64,000 nucleotides of DNA, taken from Rehmannia glutinosa. Lineage: Eukaryota > Streptophyta > Magnoliopsida > Lamiales > Orobanchaceae. Each line of letters opens with the position of its first letter. The first letter of the stretch is position 1. Positions 22,254 to 32,900 of this stretch are shown here, one piece after another. Location of the stretch: assembly GCA_016081115.2 (NCBI GenBank), contig JABTTQ020002838.1, positions 186,001-250,000 of the forward strand, read 5' to 3'. Below the pieces are notes generated by a model. It saw only the letters and a program-made list of their open reading frames with translations. It was not told where the DNA came from and ran no database searches. A program made the translations under genes and the position numbers.

Positions 22254-24005
22254 TCATTAAGGCGTTAACTATAATCTTCATTTACCATTGCATCACGTGA
22301 TTAATATAGTATGCTCTAACTAGAATATGTTTCTTTAGAATAGCATCACCCCGAAGAATCGGACTATTCGGTTTATTGAATCTTCGATTACAATTTTATG
22401 TTGCATTTTGTATTGTATTATCATATATGTATGTTACTTATCTAAAATATCTTGTTAAATCTAAAAATTTGGAATTGATTATATGCACAGAACAGAAGTA
22501 TGTATGTAATGTGAAATATAAGACAACACAAAACTTGTTATGTAAGATTCACATTATGATACAAGATCACTAATTTATCACTAATCGTACTTTAAATTCT
22601 CAGTTGATACGTGACAAGGGGTCTCGAGCATTATTTCCTTCATTTAATTTGGGTTCTTCATGAATTTAACATTATATTGATTAACCTAAATGAAGAAGTT
22701 GAAGGTACATAAAGTCCGTGTTTGGAAAAATTTCAACTTGCTAACAAGTGAAGAAAATGGACATGATGAAACAAAGTTGATTAGTATTTAATATTTTATG
22801 AAGCATGGTTTTATTCAAAGACCTTCAAGTAATGTATGACTATTGACTATGACTACATCCGGGTATTATCCATGGTATACCTGGTGTACTATATTTGGTG
22901 GATGGATGAATGAATAACACGTGAGCTCGTTTTTTATATTGAATGACAACTATTTAAATTTATAACTAATGAGACACTTATTATACATCCACTCACTAAG
23001 TGCAGCACATTTCGTGTAGCATCTACAAGACCCTATGTAGGACAAGTTTTGAGTCAATTTTGCTTGAGGGCATTTTTGGGATTCCGAAAATGATAATACC
23101 AAATATGTGAGTAGTGGTGGGATTTACTTACATTTAATTTATATATACTAAACTATTTTAACAATTTATATATACTAAACTATTTTAACAATTTAAAAGT
23201 GATGAGCCCCATTGAAATATGGATTTTGAATTTAATAATATAAATAATTAGATAAAATTGATAGTGTAATTCCATCTTGACTGATATTTTATTAAGAAAA
23301 TTAATAGGTGGTTGGTCCAATTGGGATTATATAGTTTGAAAGTAGCAATATGATAATAGTTAGTACTGGCAAGTACCATTTAAGCAATAATTTGAATTGA
23401 AATAAGGAAAGAATAATAGACAAGTGATAGATTAGGATTACACAAAATTGAAAATTGAAATGATAATGTTTCTCAAATGAAAACAGATCTAGGCAAATCT
23501 TTTTGACGATAACCTCATACCTATCAATCCAATATTGATTAATCAGCTTTCGTATGGTAGAAGATAGATGATAAATACTATTATTTATGCCCGAACAAAT
23601 GACTATTTTGATTCATTAGAAATTAGTCATGTAAGGAAATTTCTGGTTGAATTACGTGCTTACTTAAAAAGTTAAATATATAATGAAGGAATAACATTTA
23701 AAAATAAATATGATGCATTGGTGCTGCTTAAATCTGCAGATCACTCCAAGTTAAGATTTATGATAAATAGTCCAATTTATTATTTGGAGCTAGAAGTTAT
23801 TCGTAGAGGAACTTGCATGAATGCATGAACAAAAACGTTAAATGAGCCACGAGATTGTGTCAGTGAGATCCCTCTAATGCTCAAATAAGTACAAGTTGGA
23901 GAGAAAATCCAAAACAAGTACATCGATTGAGATTAATGCATTGTGAATATATACCTACAAATAATGAGGAGAGCCATTTTTATACTTGAGTTGATAGCCC
24001 GCATG
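22254..24005. other. Intergenic DNA with fragments of a GTGGG-type MITE (about 23040-23480)
   Basis: The segment near 23100-23350 shares GATAAAATTGATAGTG and GTGGTTGGTCC-type blocks with the MITE at 20070-20624. A 20 bp unit, TTTATATATACTAAACTATT, is duplicated in tandem near 23138-23187. No gene seen. Confidence 0.45.
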
Positions 24006-24184
24006 CAGGGGCGTAGATAGGGGGGCCACCCCGGCCCCCCGCGCACCCCAAATTTTTTTTGTCCCGTTTTTCTATTGAAAAAAATGAAAAAAAAATTATA
24101 TGTGTTTTTTTAAGGGGAAAAATGGTTGAGCTAGAGGAAAAAAATTTGGGCTAGGGGTAACCAGTCGTGCTGGCTACGCCCCTA
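24006..24184. mobile_element. 179 bp hAT-type MITE
   Basis: Inverted ends CAGGGGCGTAG and CTACGCCCCTA. Flanks CCCGCATG (23998-24005) and CCTGCATG (24185-24192) match at 7 of 8. It has a GC-rich left third (GGGGGGCCACCCCGGCCCCC) and an A/T-rich middle. Confidence 0.82.
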
Positions 24185-24267
24185 CCTGCATGAGCCTTGT
24201 AGGATGAAGTTGGCTGGCCCGCGCGGGCTTGATAATTGTATTTGCATGTAATCCAATGGTAATTAAT

Positions 24268-26455
24268 AATACTAGTAATCCCGCACGTGCGTTGCACATG
24301 TATTATTGTTTTATTATTATTTGTTTATACTGAAACTTTTGGTATTTATTATTTTATTTTAATACTAAAATGCTCATATAATGTAAATAAAAGCAAAAAA
24401 TTATATATAAAATTTATATTTCAATTATAAATTTATATTTCAAATTCAATTCAGGAAAACATCAAATGAATCAATTAGTAAGGTCAATTAAATATAACAC
24501 AATTTAATAATTCAATATAATAATAGTAATCAGAAAAAAATTATCTGTACTTTTCTCAGTTTATGTAGTTTGTAGAAAACATCATCGCATTTTCTGATAT
24601 AAACATAGTTATATATATTATAATAAAATAATAGAATATAAGTTATTTCATTAAGACGTATTGACTCAAATCAAAGAAATATTATCATTTATAATTTAAT
24701 TAGCATTTGATATTTGATTGATACATTGACACATTAAATTTAATAAAATAAATATCTTGAAAAAAATAAAGGTTTCTAATTTTTGTTATAAAATCATATA
24801 TTGCTGAAATAGTATTCAACTTCCAAAATTTAATTTTAAAAATTTACATTTATTGATTATTAAATCAATAGTTTTAAATTTAGAAAAATATATAATTTTA
24901 TTTCAAGGTTCTCCTCCTATAATTCGGTTAGATTGATTGAGGGTCTGGAGAGTGAATTGGCAGGAAATCAGGGACAATTTGTCGAGTCGTAGATTGTGTG
25001 GGATTTGATTTATTTTATGTATTTTTAGGATATTGGATATATATTAATATCAATATCAATGTTTAGGATTTTCATTTAATATTTATTTCAATATCTACTA
25101 TTAGGATTTTGCAGTAAAATAATTTATAAATTTAGCAAGTAGAAATGTTTAGGAAAAACTAAGCCAACAAATTATATATGTTACAAAAAATATAGTTATT
25201 GACTTACCAAAACAAAACACTGCTAATTTGGGGTAATCCCAAAACATGCGTTGGTTAGAAGAATTTTCTGACTGATTGGTCCAAATTTGTATATCTTATT
25301 TTGTATCTTATATTTTTTTTTCACTTTCTATTAAGTCATTCTAAATTATATCATATACTAAAATGTTATTGTATGGTCAATAGTTGTTAGTAGGAAAAAC
25401 TTAATAATAATTCACCACCATTACTACGGATTTATTTGAAATATTAGTTAGTTATTTGTTAATCAAAGAGAATAATTTAATCCATAAGACCAATAGTTGA
25501 GTTGTAATTTGTAAAATAAAATTCAATAATCTCTTTTAGAAAAATAGTTGATTATCGTGTCTATCAAACAATTGATGCTATGATATACTATACAGAAGCT
25601 ACATAATTTTGTTATTTCAAAAGATATTATCAGTTATCATCTCCATCTAAACTTAAATATTGATTTTCAAATTGAGAATAATTCAAAATAAACAAAACAA
25701 AAAACATCAAAATATAACTTAAAAATAAATACAAAAAAAAAATAAGAAATAAACAAAAAGAAGAAAAAAATATTTATTAGACTAATAAAAAACGTCAATG
25801 CAGTTCCACAAGATAGATTACAAACAAACTTTTGCTTAGTGCAAGATTGGGGTTCAATCCTGCCGATGTTGTCGGGACATTTGAGAAATACTGTAATAGG
25901 GGACATGTGAAGATGAAATCGTATTTGTTGGTTATGCTTCGATTTTAGAATCAACAATGTTGAAGTATCTCTCTAAATCAATTGAAATAGTATAATATGA
26001 GAGGATTTTGTATAAGAGTAAAATATACTCAAGTTAACATAAATAATAATAAGCTGCCAAAATTACTTTTGAACAAAATATATAATTAAATTGTTTTGAT
26101 AAGCTATGTATCTAAAATTTTGCAACTTTTGATATAATAATAATATGGAATACGATTCATAATTTTTTCCTAATTAATGAACAATAAAATATTAACTTTA
26201 AAATATCACTTACTATTTACTTAATGACTAACATTTTCTATAAATAATTGTTATGGTAATTTTGTATCTAATATTTGACTATATTATATCCATATATATT
26301 AATAACAAAATTAATGTTCAAGATTATTGTTCAATATAGAATGCAAGATCTTCGATTAGGATTTTGCAGTAAAACAATTTCCAAATTTAGGAAGTAAAAT
26401 GGGCGGGAAAATATTTGTACCGAACTTCTGCTATTATATATATAGATTAGATAAT
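24268..26455. repeat. AT-rich dispersed element with GCACGTGCGTTGCAC start
   Basis: It begins near TACTAGTAATCCCGCACGTG and ends near TATTATATATATAGATTAG, a combination I associate with a widespread class of plant interspersed elements, though the class cannot be fixed from this sequence. The block TTAGGATTTTGCAGTAAAA occurs twice (about 25102 and 26357) in similar contexts, suggesting two related copies side by side. No coding was found. Confidence 0.4.
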
Positions 26456-26569
26456 TAATCAAGTAATTTCGAAATCAAATAACGTGTAACATAAATAAAA
26501 TAATAAGTAATTGAGAAAAGTCGAATTTGTCACCAACAAAACATAACAGTACCAATTTTGCATTTTACC

Positions 26570-27379
26570 TAGGGGTGATCACGGTGCGGTTTTACGGTTT
26601 TTTCAATAATTTTCAAACCGAATTGCCATATGCGGTTTTAGGCGGTGGCGGGTGGTGGCGGTCGGTTTTGCTAAATAAAATCATAAGTGCGGTTTTAGGC
26701 GGTGGCGGGCGGTTTAGCGGTTAAAATCATAAGTGTTTTAGTTCTATGTTTTCTCTTGGACAATAGATTAGAAGGTTTAGTCATTTTTTAATATCAAATC
26801 CAAACATTAAATAAATAATATTAATTGTAAGAAAATAAAAATATTTTAAATAAATGAATCTTTATGTTGCATGACTAGAATTCTCCAATGGTAGACAATT
26901 ACAAAATGAATTGTATTCAATTGGACACACTACAAAACATCAACTTTGTAGTTTAGTAAATGAAATATACACACTTTTTGGAAGAAAATCTTGCAATACA
27001 GTGCATTAAAACAAAAGTAGTTTTTTAGGAAAACAAAGGTGCACTCAAACAACAATACAATGCACTCAATACAATTTTTTTTTTTTTTTGAAGAAAAATA
27101 TTACAACTATACTAATGCTAAAGGAAAACAGAAAAACAGAGGGTGCACTTTTTTGATATTTTTGACATTTTTGAGTTGAAGAGTAGAATTAGAATATTAT
27201 GGTTGTAATTTTGTGATATGCTAAGTACATAATTGTCTTTACTACTCAATACATGGGCGGTCGGTTTTGGCGGGCGGTTTGGCTTCCAAATCGAAAATTG
27301 CGGTTTTTCTGGTAAATTAATATTAACGGTTCGGTGCGGTGCGGTGCGGGCGGTTATTTTAAATTTATGATCACCCCTA
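26570..27379. mobile_element. hAT-type element, TAGGGGTGATCA family, copy 2, 810 bp
   Basis: The same 12 bp inverted ends as copy 1 (TAGGGGTGATCA and TGATCACCCCTA). The TSD ATTTTACC is perfect (26562-26569, 27380-27387). GGCGGTGGCGGG and GGTGCGGTGCGG subterminal clusters are present. No transposase. Confidence 0.93.
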
Positions 27380-27879
27380 ATTTTACCCCACAAAAAATAG
27401 GAAAAAAGAAAAAGGAATTAGAGAAATTTGTTACTTACAATATGTCCACAACACGTGTTACATAAAATATGGAAATTGGTAGGTTGCATGGACAACGAGG
27501 CGGAATATGGTAATCTTATCATATTTACGGTTCACCGCATTCAAATATTATTTTCTTCTTCGCAATCTTTTGTCATCTTGCAAAAAAGTACATGAAACAA
27601 CAAAAACCCATGAAATTAGCTAAAACCAAAGATCAAAACAACATATGAAAGAAATGCATCGTTCACACTTCTCTATCTCTCACTCTTTATTTTCAGGTAT
27701 AAGCACCCTTTTTTAATTCTATCTCTACAATTTATGTTCATGTCTATGTGTGTTTATACGATCTATGCATGCATGTAAACACACACACACACAGAGACAA
27801 TAATATTCATGTTTGTGTGTGTGTGTGTAAAATCTTGAGTATGTGAGCTGAGAGATTCTAGCCTTTTCTAGCTAAATTG
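27380..27879. other. Intergenic DNA, (AC)n and (GT)n tracts near 27778-27830
   Basis: Short complementary CA and GT microsatellites 30 bp apart could pair. No gene seen. Confidence 0.5.
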
Positions 27880-28062
27880 CAATTTTAGTGGTAAAATTGT
27901 GAATTTCAAAAGCCTCATTAACTTTCAAAAAATCTCGATTTAAGTCGTTTGGTTCCCGAAAATTGAAAATTTTGATGGAAAACATTTTCGGCTAACGTGG
28001 AGACTAATTTTGCTTATGTGATATCCTAGTTGGCATATTGATAATTAGGACAAAAATTCATA

Positions 28063-28350
28063 AAAGCTCAGAAGCGAGCTTATGCCAAGAGAGCTGACAC
28101 CAGTGAGGGGGAATCAGCTGACCCCGAAGACACAGCTGCCTCCTCTCCAACCAAGAAGAAAGCTTCGCCCTGCGGTGCCAAGAAGTCTCTTGCCCCCGGC
28201 AAAGAAAAAACCAAACATGCTCCCGCCTGCAAGGCAGAGTCACCGCCCCTGACCATGTCACACCCCCTGCAGCAGCGATCGAGAAGGACTCCCAAATACC
28301 TTCTCCGATCGTCAAAAGGAGGAGAAACTCGGGCGCCATTAACGGATTGA
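28063..28350 (+). pseudogene. GC-rich Lys/Pro/Ala-rich coding-like fragment
   Basis: The + strand holds 95 sense codons before a TGA, with no ATG at the start. The translation is acidic at first (DTSEGESADPEDTAASSP), then lysine-rich (TKKKASPCGAKKSLAPGKEK), then basic (QQRSRRTPKYLLRSSKGG). Base composition is far more GC-rich than the surroundings. A lysine/proline-rich tail of this type occurs in chromatin proteins and retroelement gag; I cannot assign a family. It is probably a captured exon fragment. Confidence 0.4.
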
Positions 28351-28440
28351 GTTTGAGGTGGTCATATTGTAGACAAATTTTGTCGGGATTGGTAAGACAA
28401 GTTCATGTGATAACTCCAAAAAAAATTCACCTGGAGAATG

Positions 28441-28481
28441 TTCACATAAGAAAAAATGGTTCACATAAGAAAAAATGGTTT
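28441..28481. repeat. 20 bp tandem duplication
   Basis: TTCACATAAGAAAAAATGG occurs twice in direct contact, without mismatch. Confidence 0.9.
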
Positions 28482-28682
28482 CACGTCAGGGGATTGGTCG
28501 GAAGTGTGAACACAAAGCCGAAAAATTATTCAGTGACCAAAATGACCGTAATTGAGAGTTGTTCTAAATATTACGGGATTTTTTTGGCAAATCGTGATTT
28601 CTGCATAACTATTAGTGTCAATTCCCTATAGATATATGACTAAAATTGCGATCCCATAATTTTTCTTTTTTTTCTTTTTTTT

Positions 28683-29594
28683 TAAGGGTGATCATGGTGC
28701 GGTTTTGCGGTTTTTTGAGTAAATTTCAAACCGAATTGCTATATGCGGTTTGGTTAAATAATATTTTTAAATTGCGGTTTTATGAAGTAAAATCGAAGGT
28801 GCTGTTTGAATCGGTGGGGGGCGGTAGCGGGCGGTTTTGCGGTTTTAATTAACAAAAAATATTATATAATTGATAAATTAATATTATTTTGTTATGATCT
28901 TTTAAAGAAAATCCAAAGAAAAATATTATAATTGAAAAGTGATTTTTTTTAAACAATGTGTATTTTTGCAAATAAAATGCACATTGCAATATCTTTTATT
29001 TCAGTTACATTTAATATATAATGCAGTGTAATGTTGTTATTGAATAATACATCTGTAAATAATAATTATGTTAATGGTTAACTAACTGTACAATTAGAGT
29101 GGTTAGGAAATTGTTGAGAGCAGTTCACATTAGTCTTGGTGTATAAATACACCCTTCATGTGTAAATCACAATAATTCTGCAAATGAAATCTATAATATT
29201 TTCTTTCTCTATCTTTAGCTCTTAACGGTTGTTCGTATATTGATGCAAAACATAGTGCATTGTAACAACATTAAAAAAATATAAAATACGTTATAATTTA
29301 GTATACAAAGTGCGAAGGTAATTATATTATTCATAAAATTAGTTCTTAATATATTTATTGGCTAACTATTTAACTAAAGAATAAAGAAAAGTATTTTATT
29401 TTACCCTCAATTATAGAGGTGCGGTGCGGTTTTGGCGGTTTTTCAAAATCTAAAACCATAACCGCACCAACAAAGCGGTGCGATTTCTATCTAATATTTT
29501 AAATCGCGGTTTTTATCATAAATTATTATGAACGGTGCGGCTTGGTGTGGTTCGGGCGGTCCAGACGATTTTTTAAAATTTATGATCACACCTA
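28683..29594. mobile_element. hAT-type element, TAGGGGTGATCA family, copy 3, 912 bp
   Basis: Ends TAAGGGTGATCA and TGATCACACCTA are mutated versions of the family termini. The flanks CTTTTTTTT are identical (28674-28682, 29595-29603); the exact 8 bp TSD is blurred by the T run. Its right end is only 335 bp upstream of the MYB start codon, so it forms part of that promoter region. Confidence 0.88.
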
Positions 29595-29928
29595 CTTTTT
29601 TTTCCTTTTTTCGGATTATGCTGGAACAAGTTATATATGTGAGGTGGTGCTGGTCAAAAGATATGGAATTACGAGCGTGACCTATGGCGGGCCTAGGTAT
29701 CATGCACTTTTGCCCAACGGATATCCGTCCCACCCCACTTAGAATATGTTTTTTATAAATATATTCAATATATAGTTTGCCCCGTGACCTGCGACGAGTC
29801 GCCCTGTCCCGCCTTATTATAAGGACAAGATCGGACTGGTTTTGACAGTTCTATGCTTTACTATGTTTTTCAAGTGCTCTTTTCTTTTTCATTGCAGTTC
29901 ATTAATTGTGGATTAATGTAATTGAAAA
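29595..29928 (+). promoter_or_regulatory. Upstream region of the MYB gene
   Basis: A GC-rich remnant of a GGCGGG/CCCGCC-type repeat lies at 29680-29850. Just before the ATG, TTTCTTTTTCATTGCAG (ending 29897) looks like a 3' splice site, so a 5' UTR intron is possible. No TATA box was identified with confidence. Confidence 0.4.
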
Positions 29929-32900
29929 ATGGGGAAAAAGAGAGAGATGAAGGGGGAGAAGATGATCAAGAAGAAAAAGGGTCGATTAATGGCATTTTGT
30001 GAAAAAGATGGAGTGAGAAGAGGGGCGTGGACTGCTGAAGAGGACAAAATTCTTGTTGATTTTATCACTCAAAATGGCCATGGGACTTGGCGAAATTTGC
30101 CTAAACTTGCTGGTTCGTTTTTATTCTACTTTTTATTTTAATCCTTGGAAGAAAAAAAATCAATATTTTTTGAGTAATAAAAGCATATGGCCTCTTTTTA
30201 ACTTAAGACGATGTTTGGATGAACTAATTACATAGGTGTATTATACAAGTATCTCATTTCTTATAAATTAAAATAATTATTACCATTCTCGTAAGAAGTG
30301 AGACTTAACCACCGACAATTATTAAATATTATATTTTTTAAAAAACAAGTTCGGAGCCCCCCTACATTTTGTGAAAACAACTTATGGGCTCCTTATATAT
30401 TATAAGCTCCTAAAGTAGGAGGAGAGATAATTTGGGAGTGTTTGCGGCTTTAAAAAAAGTAATTAGTAGCTTCTAGATTTTTTTTTTCTCATCTATAAGC
30501 TGAGAATCATTTTTTTTAAGAACTCAATTTAGATTAGATTTCTAATTCTACTTTTAGTTTCAATTTGAAATATGTAAAACGGTAAAAATACTTTTACAAC
30601 GTATTCCCCAATTAAATATTATATTTTTACTTAATTGACTTTCATTTTCTATCAACTTTTAATTTAAAACTATTGTTTCACTTTTGATACAATAAATCAC
30701 TTCTTTTAAAGCATATATTTTTTCAAACACTCACGTAAAAACATGATTGCTCGGTAGATGAAAATTTTAATTATCCTCAAAATTGCCCTCCACCATTACT
30801 AAAAGAAGTAATCTTCTAATTTCGAGACAAAGATACATAAGAATAAGGGATAATTACAAGAAAAAAAAAACCTGAGGTTGGTCTAATTACAAAAAACCCA
30901 AAAGTTTTCAAAAATTACAAAAAGAAAATTCTAAGTTTGATCAGTTTTACATTTTTCCTATTTATATACCAAAACATTTCAAAAGCTCCCCTTACATTTA
31001 TTAGAATATTACAATTACATTTTTAATCTTAAAGAAAATCAAACCTCAAAGTTTTTTTTTTTAACTTTCAAAAACCTCTTGGTTTCCTTGTAATTAGCCC
31101 AAACCGTAGGGGGCTTTTGTAATTATCCCTAAGAATAATTCCAGCTCCACAAATTTGTGGATTCTCTTTTTCTTCTTTTCTTTTGCTGCTCTTATCTATT
31201 TATTTATTTTCTTAAGTTAACCAAATCATCATTCTTGAAATTGTATTTAACTGGGGAATGAATCGTAATTTAGGCATGTCTAGACTACATAATTGAGTTA
31301 ATTCTTTCCTGTTCATAAAAGACTTTTTATGCCCTTTGAGTTATTTGTAGAAATAATTACAAAAAGACCCCTGAGGTTTGGGCTAATTACAAAAAAACTC
31401 ATAGATTTTTGAAAATTACAAAATCCCTTTCACCCGCTTAAGAGGGTGTTTGACTGAGCTTATAAGCTCTTAAAAATAGCTTATAAGATGTTTAAGAGCT
31501 TATAAGCTCTTAAAATGTGTTTGGTAATTTTTTTCCAAAAGAGCTTATAAGCTCTAAAAAAAAGCTGTCAGAGAGTTTATAAGCTCCTAAAAGAAAAGTA
31601 CCTCCACCCCAACTTTTTTTAAAAGAGCTTATAAGCTCCTTATTTTAAACATTCAAAGGACAAAAATATACTTAATAATTTTATAAGATATAAAAACACC
31701 TTATAAGCTCAACTATCTTATTTTATCCAAACACTCTGACAGCTTATTTTTAAAATAAGATCTAACATCTTATAAGCTCCTAAAACAACTTATCAGATGT
31801 AGGAGCTTATAAGATGTTTTAAATAAGTCTAAGACAAATCAAACTTTAAGAGGTTTTTTTTATAGTTTTCGAAAATCTCTGGATTTTGTAATTAACCCAA
31901 ACCTCAGGGGTCTTTTTGTAATTATCCCTTATTTACATATCCAATGAGGACAACACTTAGGGTACTCAAGTTTCTGTCTGTTAGGAAACTAAAGATAGAC
32001 CTTTTGTTCATGTCAAACAATAACAGGTCTCCTTCGGTGTGGAAAGAGCTGTCGGCTTCGCTGGACTAACTATCTTCGACCTGACATTAAACGTGGTCCT
32101 TTTGGTCCTGATGAAGAAAATACAATTATTCATCTCCAAGCCACCCTCGGTAACAAGTAATTATTTGTTTCCGTCACTGTAGTCTTTAATTTAGAGCTGT
32201 CAAACGGGCTCTGTCTGTGCTGACCCGCAGGTCCAAGAGGAAAAGTCGGCCCTGTCTGGGCCGGGCCAAACAGTAATTGGGACACCAAATTCATGGCCCA
32301 ACCCGTGAAAATGAACTAGACAATTCGGGCCTACCGGCCGGCCTGGTTTTTCGTGCCAAATAGGCCCAACTTTCTTCGGGCCTACATTCCGCTAAAACAA
32401 ACGAGCTAAAATTGACACCTCTAAGTCTTATATCAACGTTAGTTAAAGAAAATACCATCGAGAGGCCTAGTCTAGTTACTAGAAAAACTCGGTTATCTCT
32501 CAAAAATCACAAATGTCCCTTTAATATTTGTTTCTATTTTATAAATTATACCGTTAATAAGTGTATTTATTAAGAAAATACAAACCCCGACTCCCCGAGT
32601 AAGTGTTTGTAATACCACATGGGAGTATTTGAGATTTTGAAAAATATTAGGTTTTTTGTTTTTTGTTTGTAATTAAGCCAAACATCAAGAGTAATTTCAC
32701 TAATTATTCCTAACAACAATTATTTCGCAATGACAAAAGCTCATGTGAGATGGTCTAACCGGGCAAATTCATTAGATGGATCCCAAAGCCGACCGAGTGG
32801 CATTTTACTGAAATAGCAATGACATTTTTGTAATATCTAGAAACTGAAAAGTATTTGTACATAATTCACTTGAAGTATTAATTTTGTAATATTATACATT

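Larger units (their letters stand above)
27880..28655. mobile_element. Candidate inverted-repeat element carrying a GC-rich gene-like fragment
   Basis: The left arm begins near GCAATTTTAGTGGTA, and the right arm, inverted, begins GCAATTTTAGTCATA. Further in, both arms carry TTTTCGGCT and CTTATGTGA in the same inverted order. Between them is a GC-rich block with an open frame (28063-28350). The arms are diverged and a TSD was not secured. The layout is that of a DNA element that captured host sequence, but this is an inference. Confidence 0.45.
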
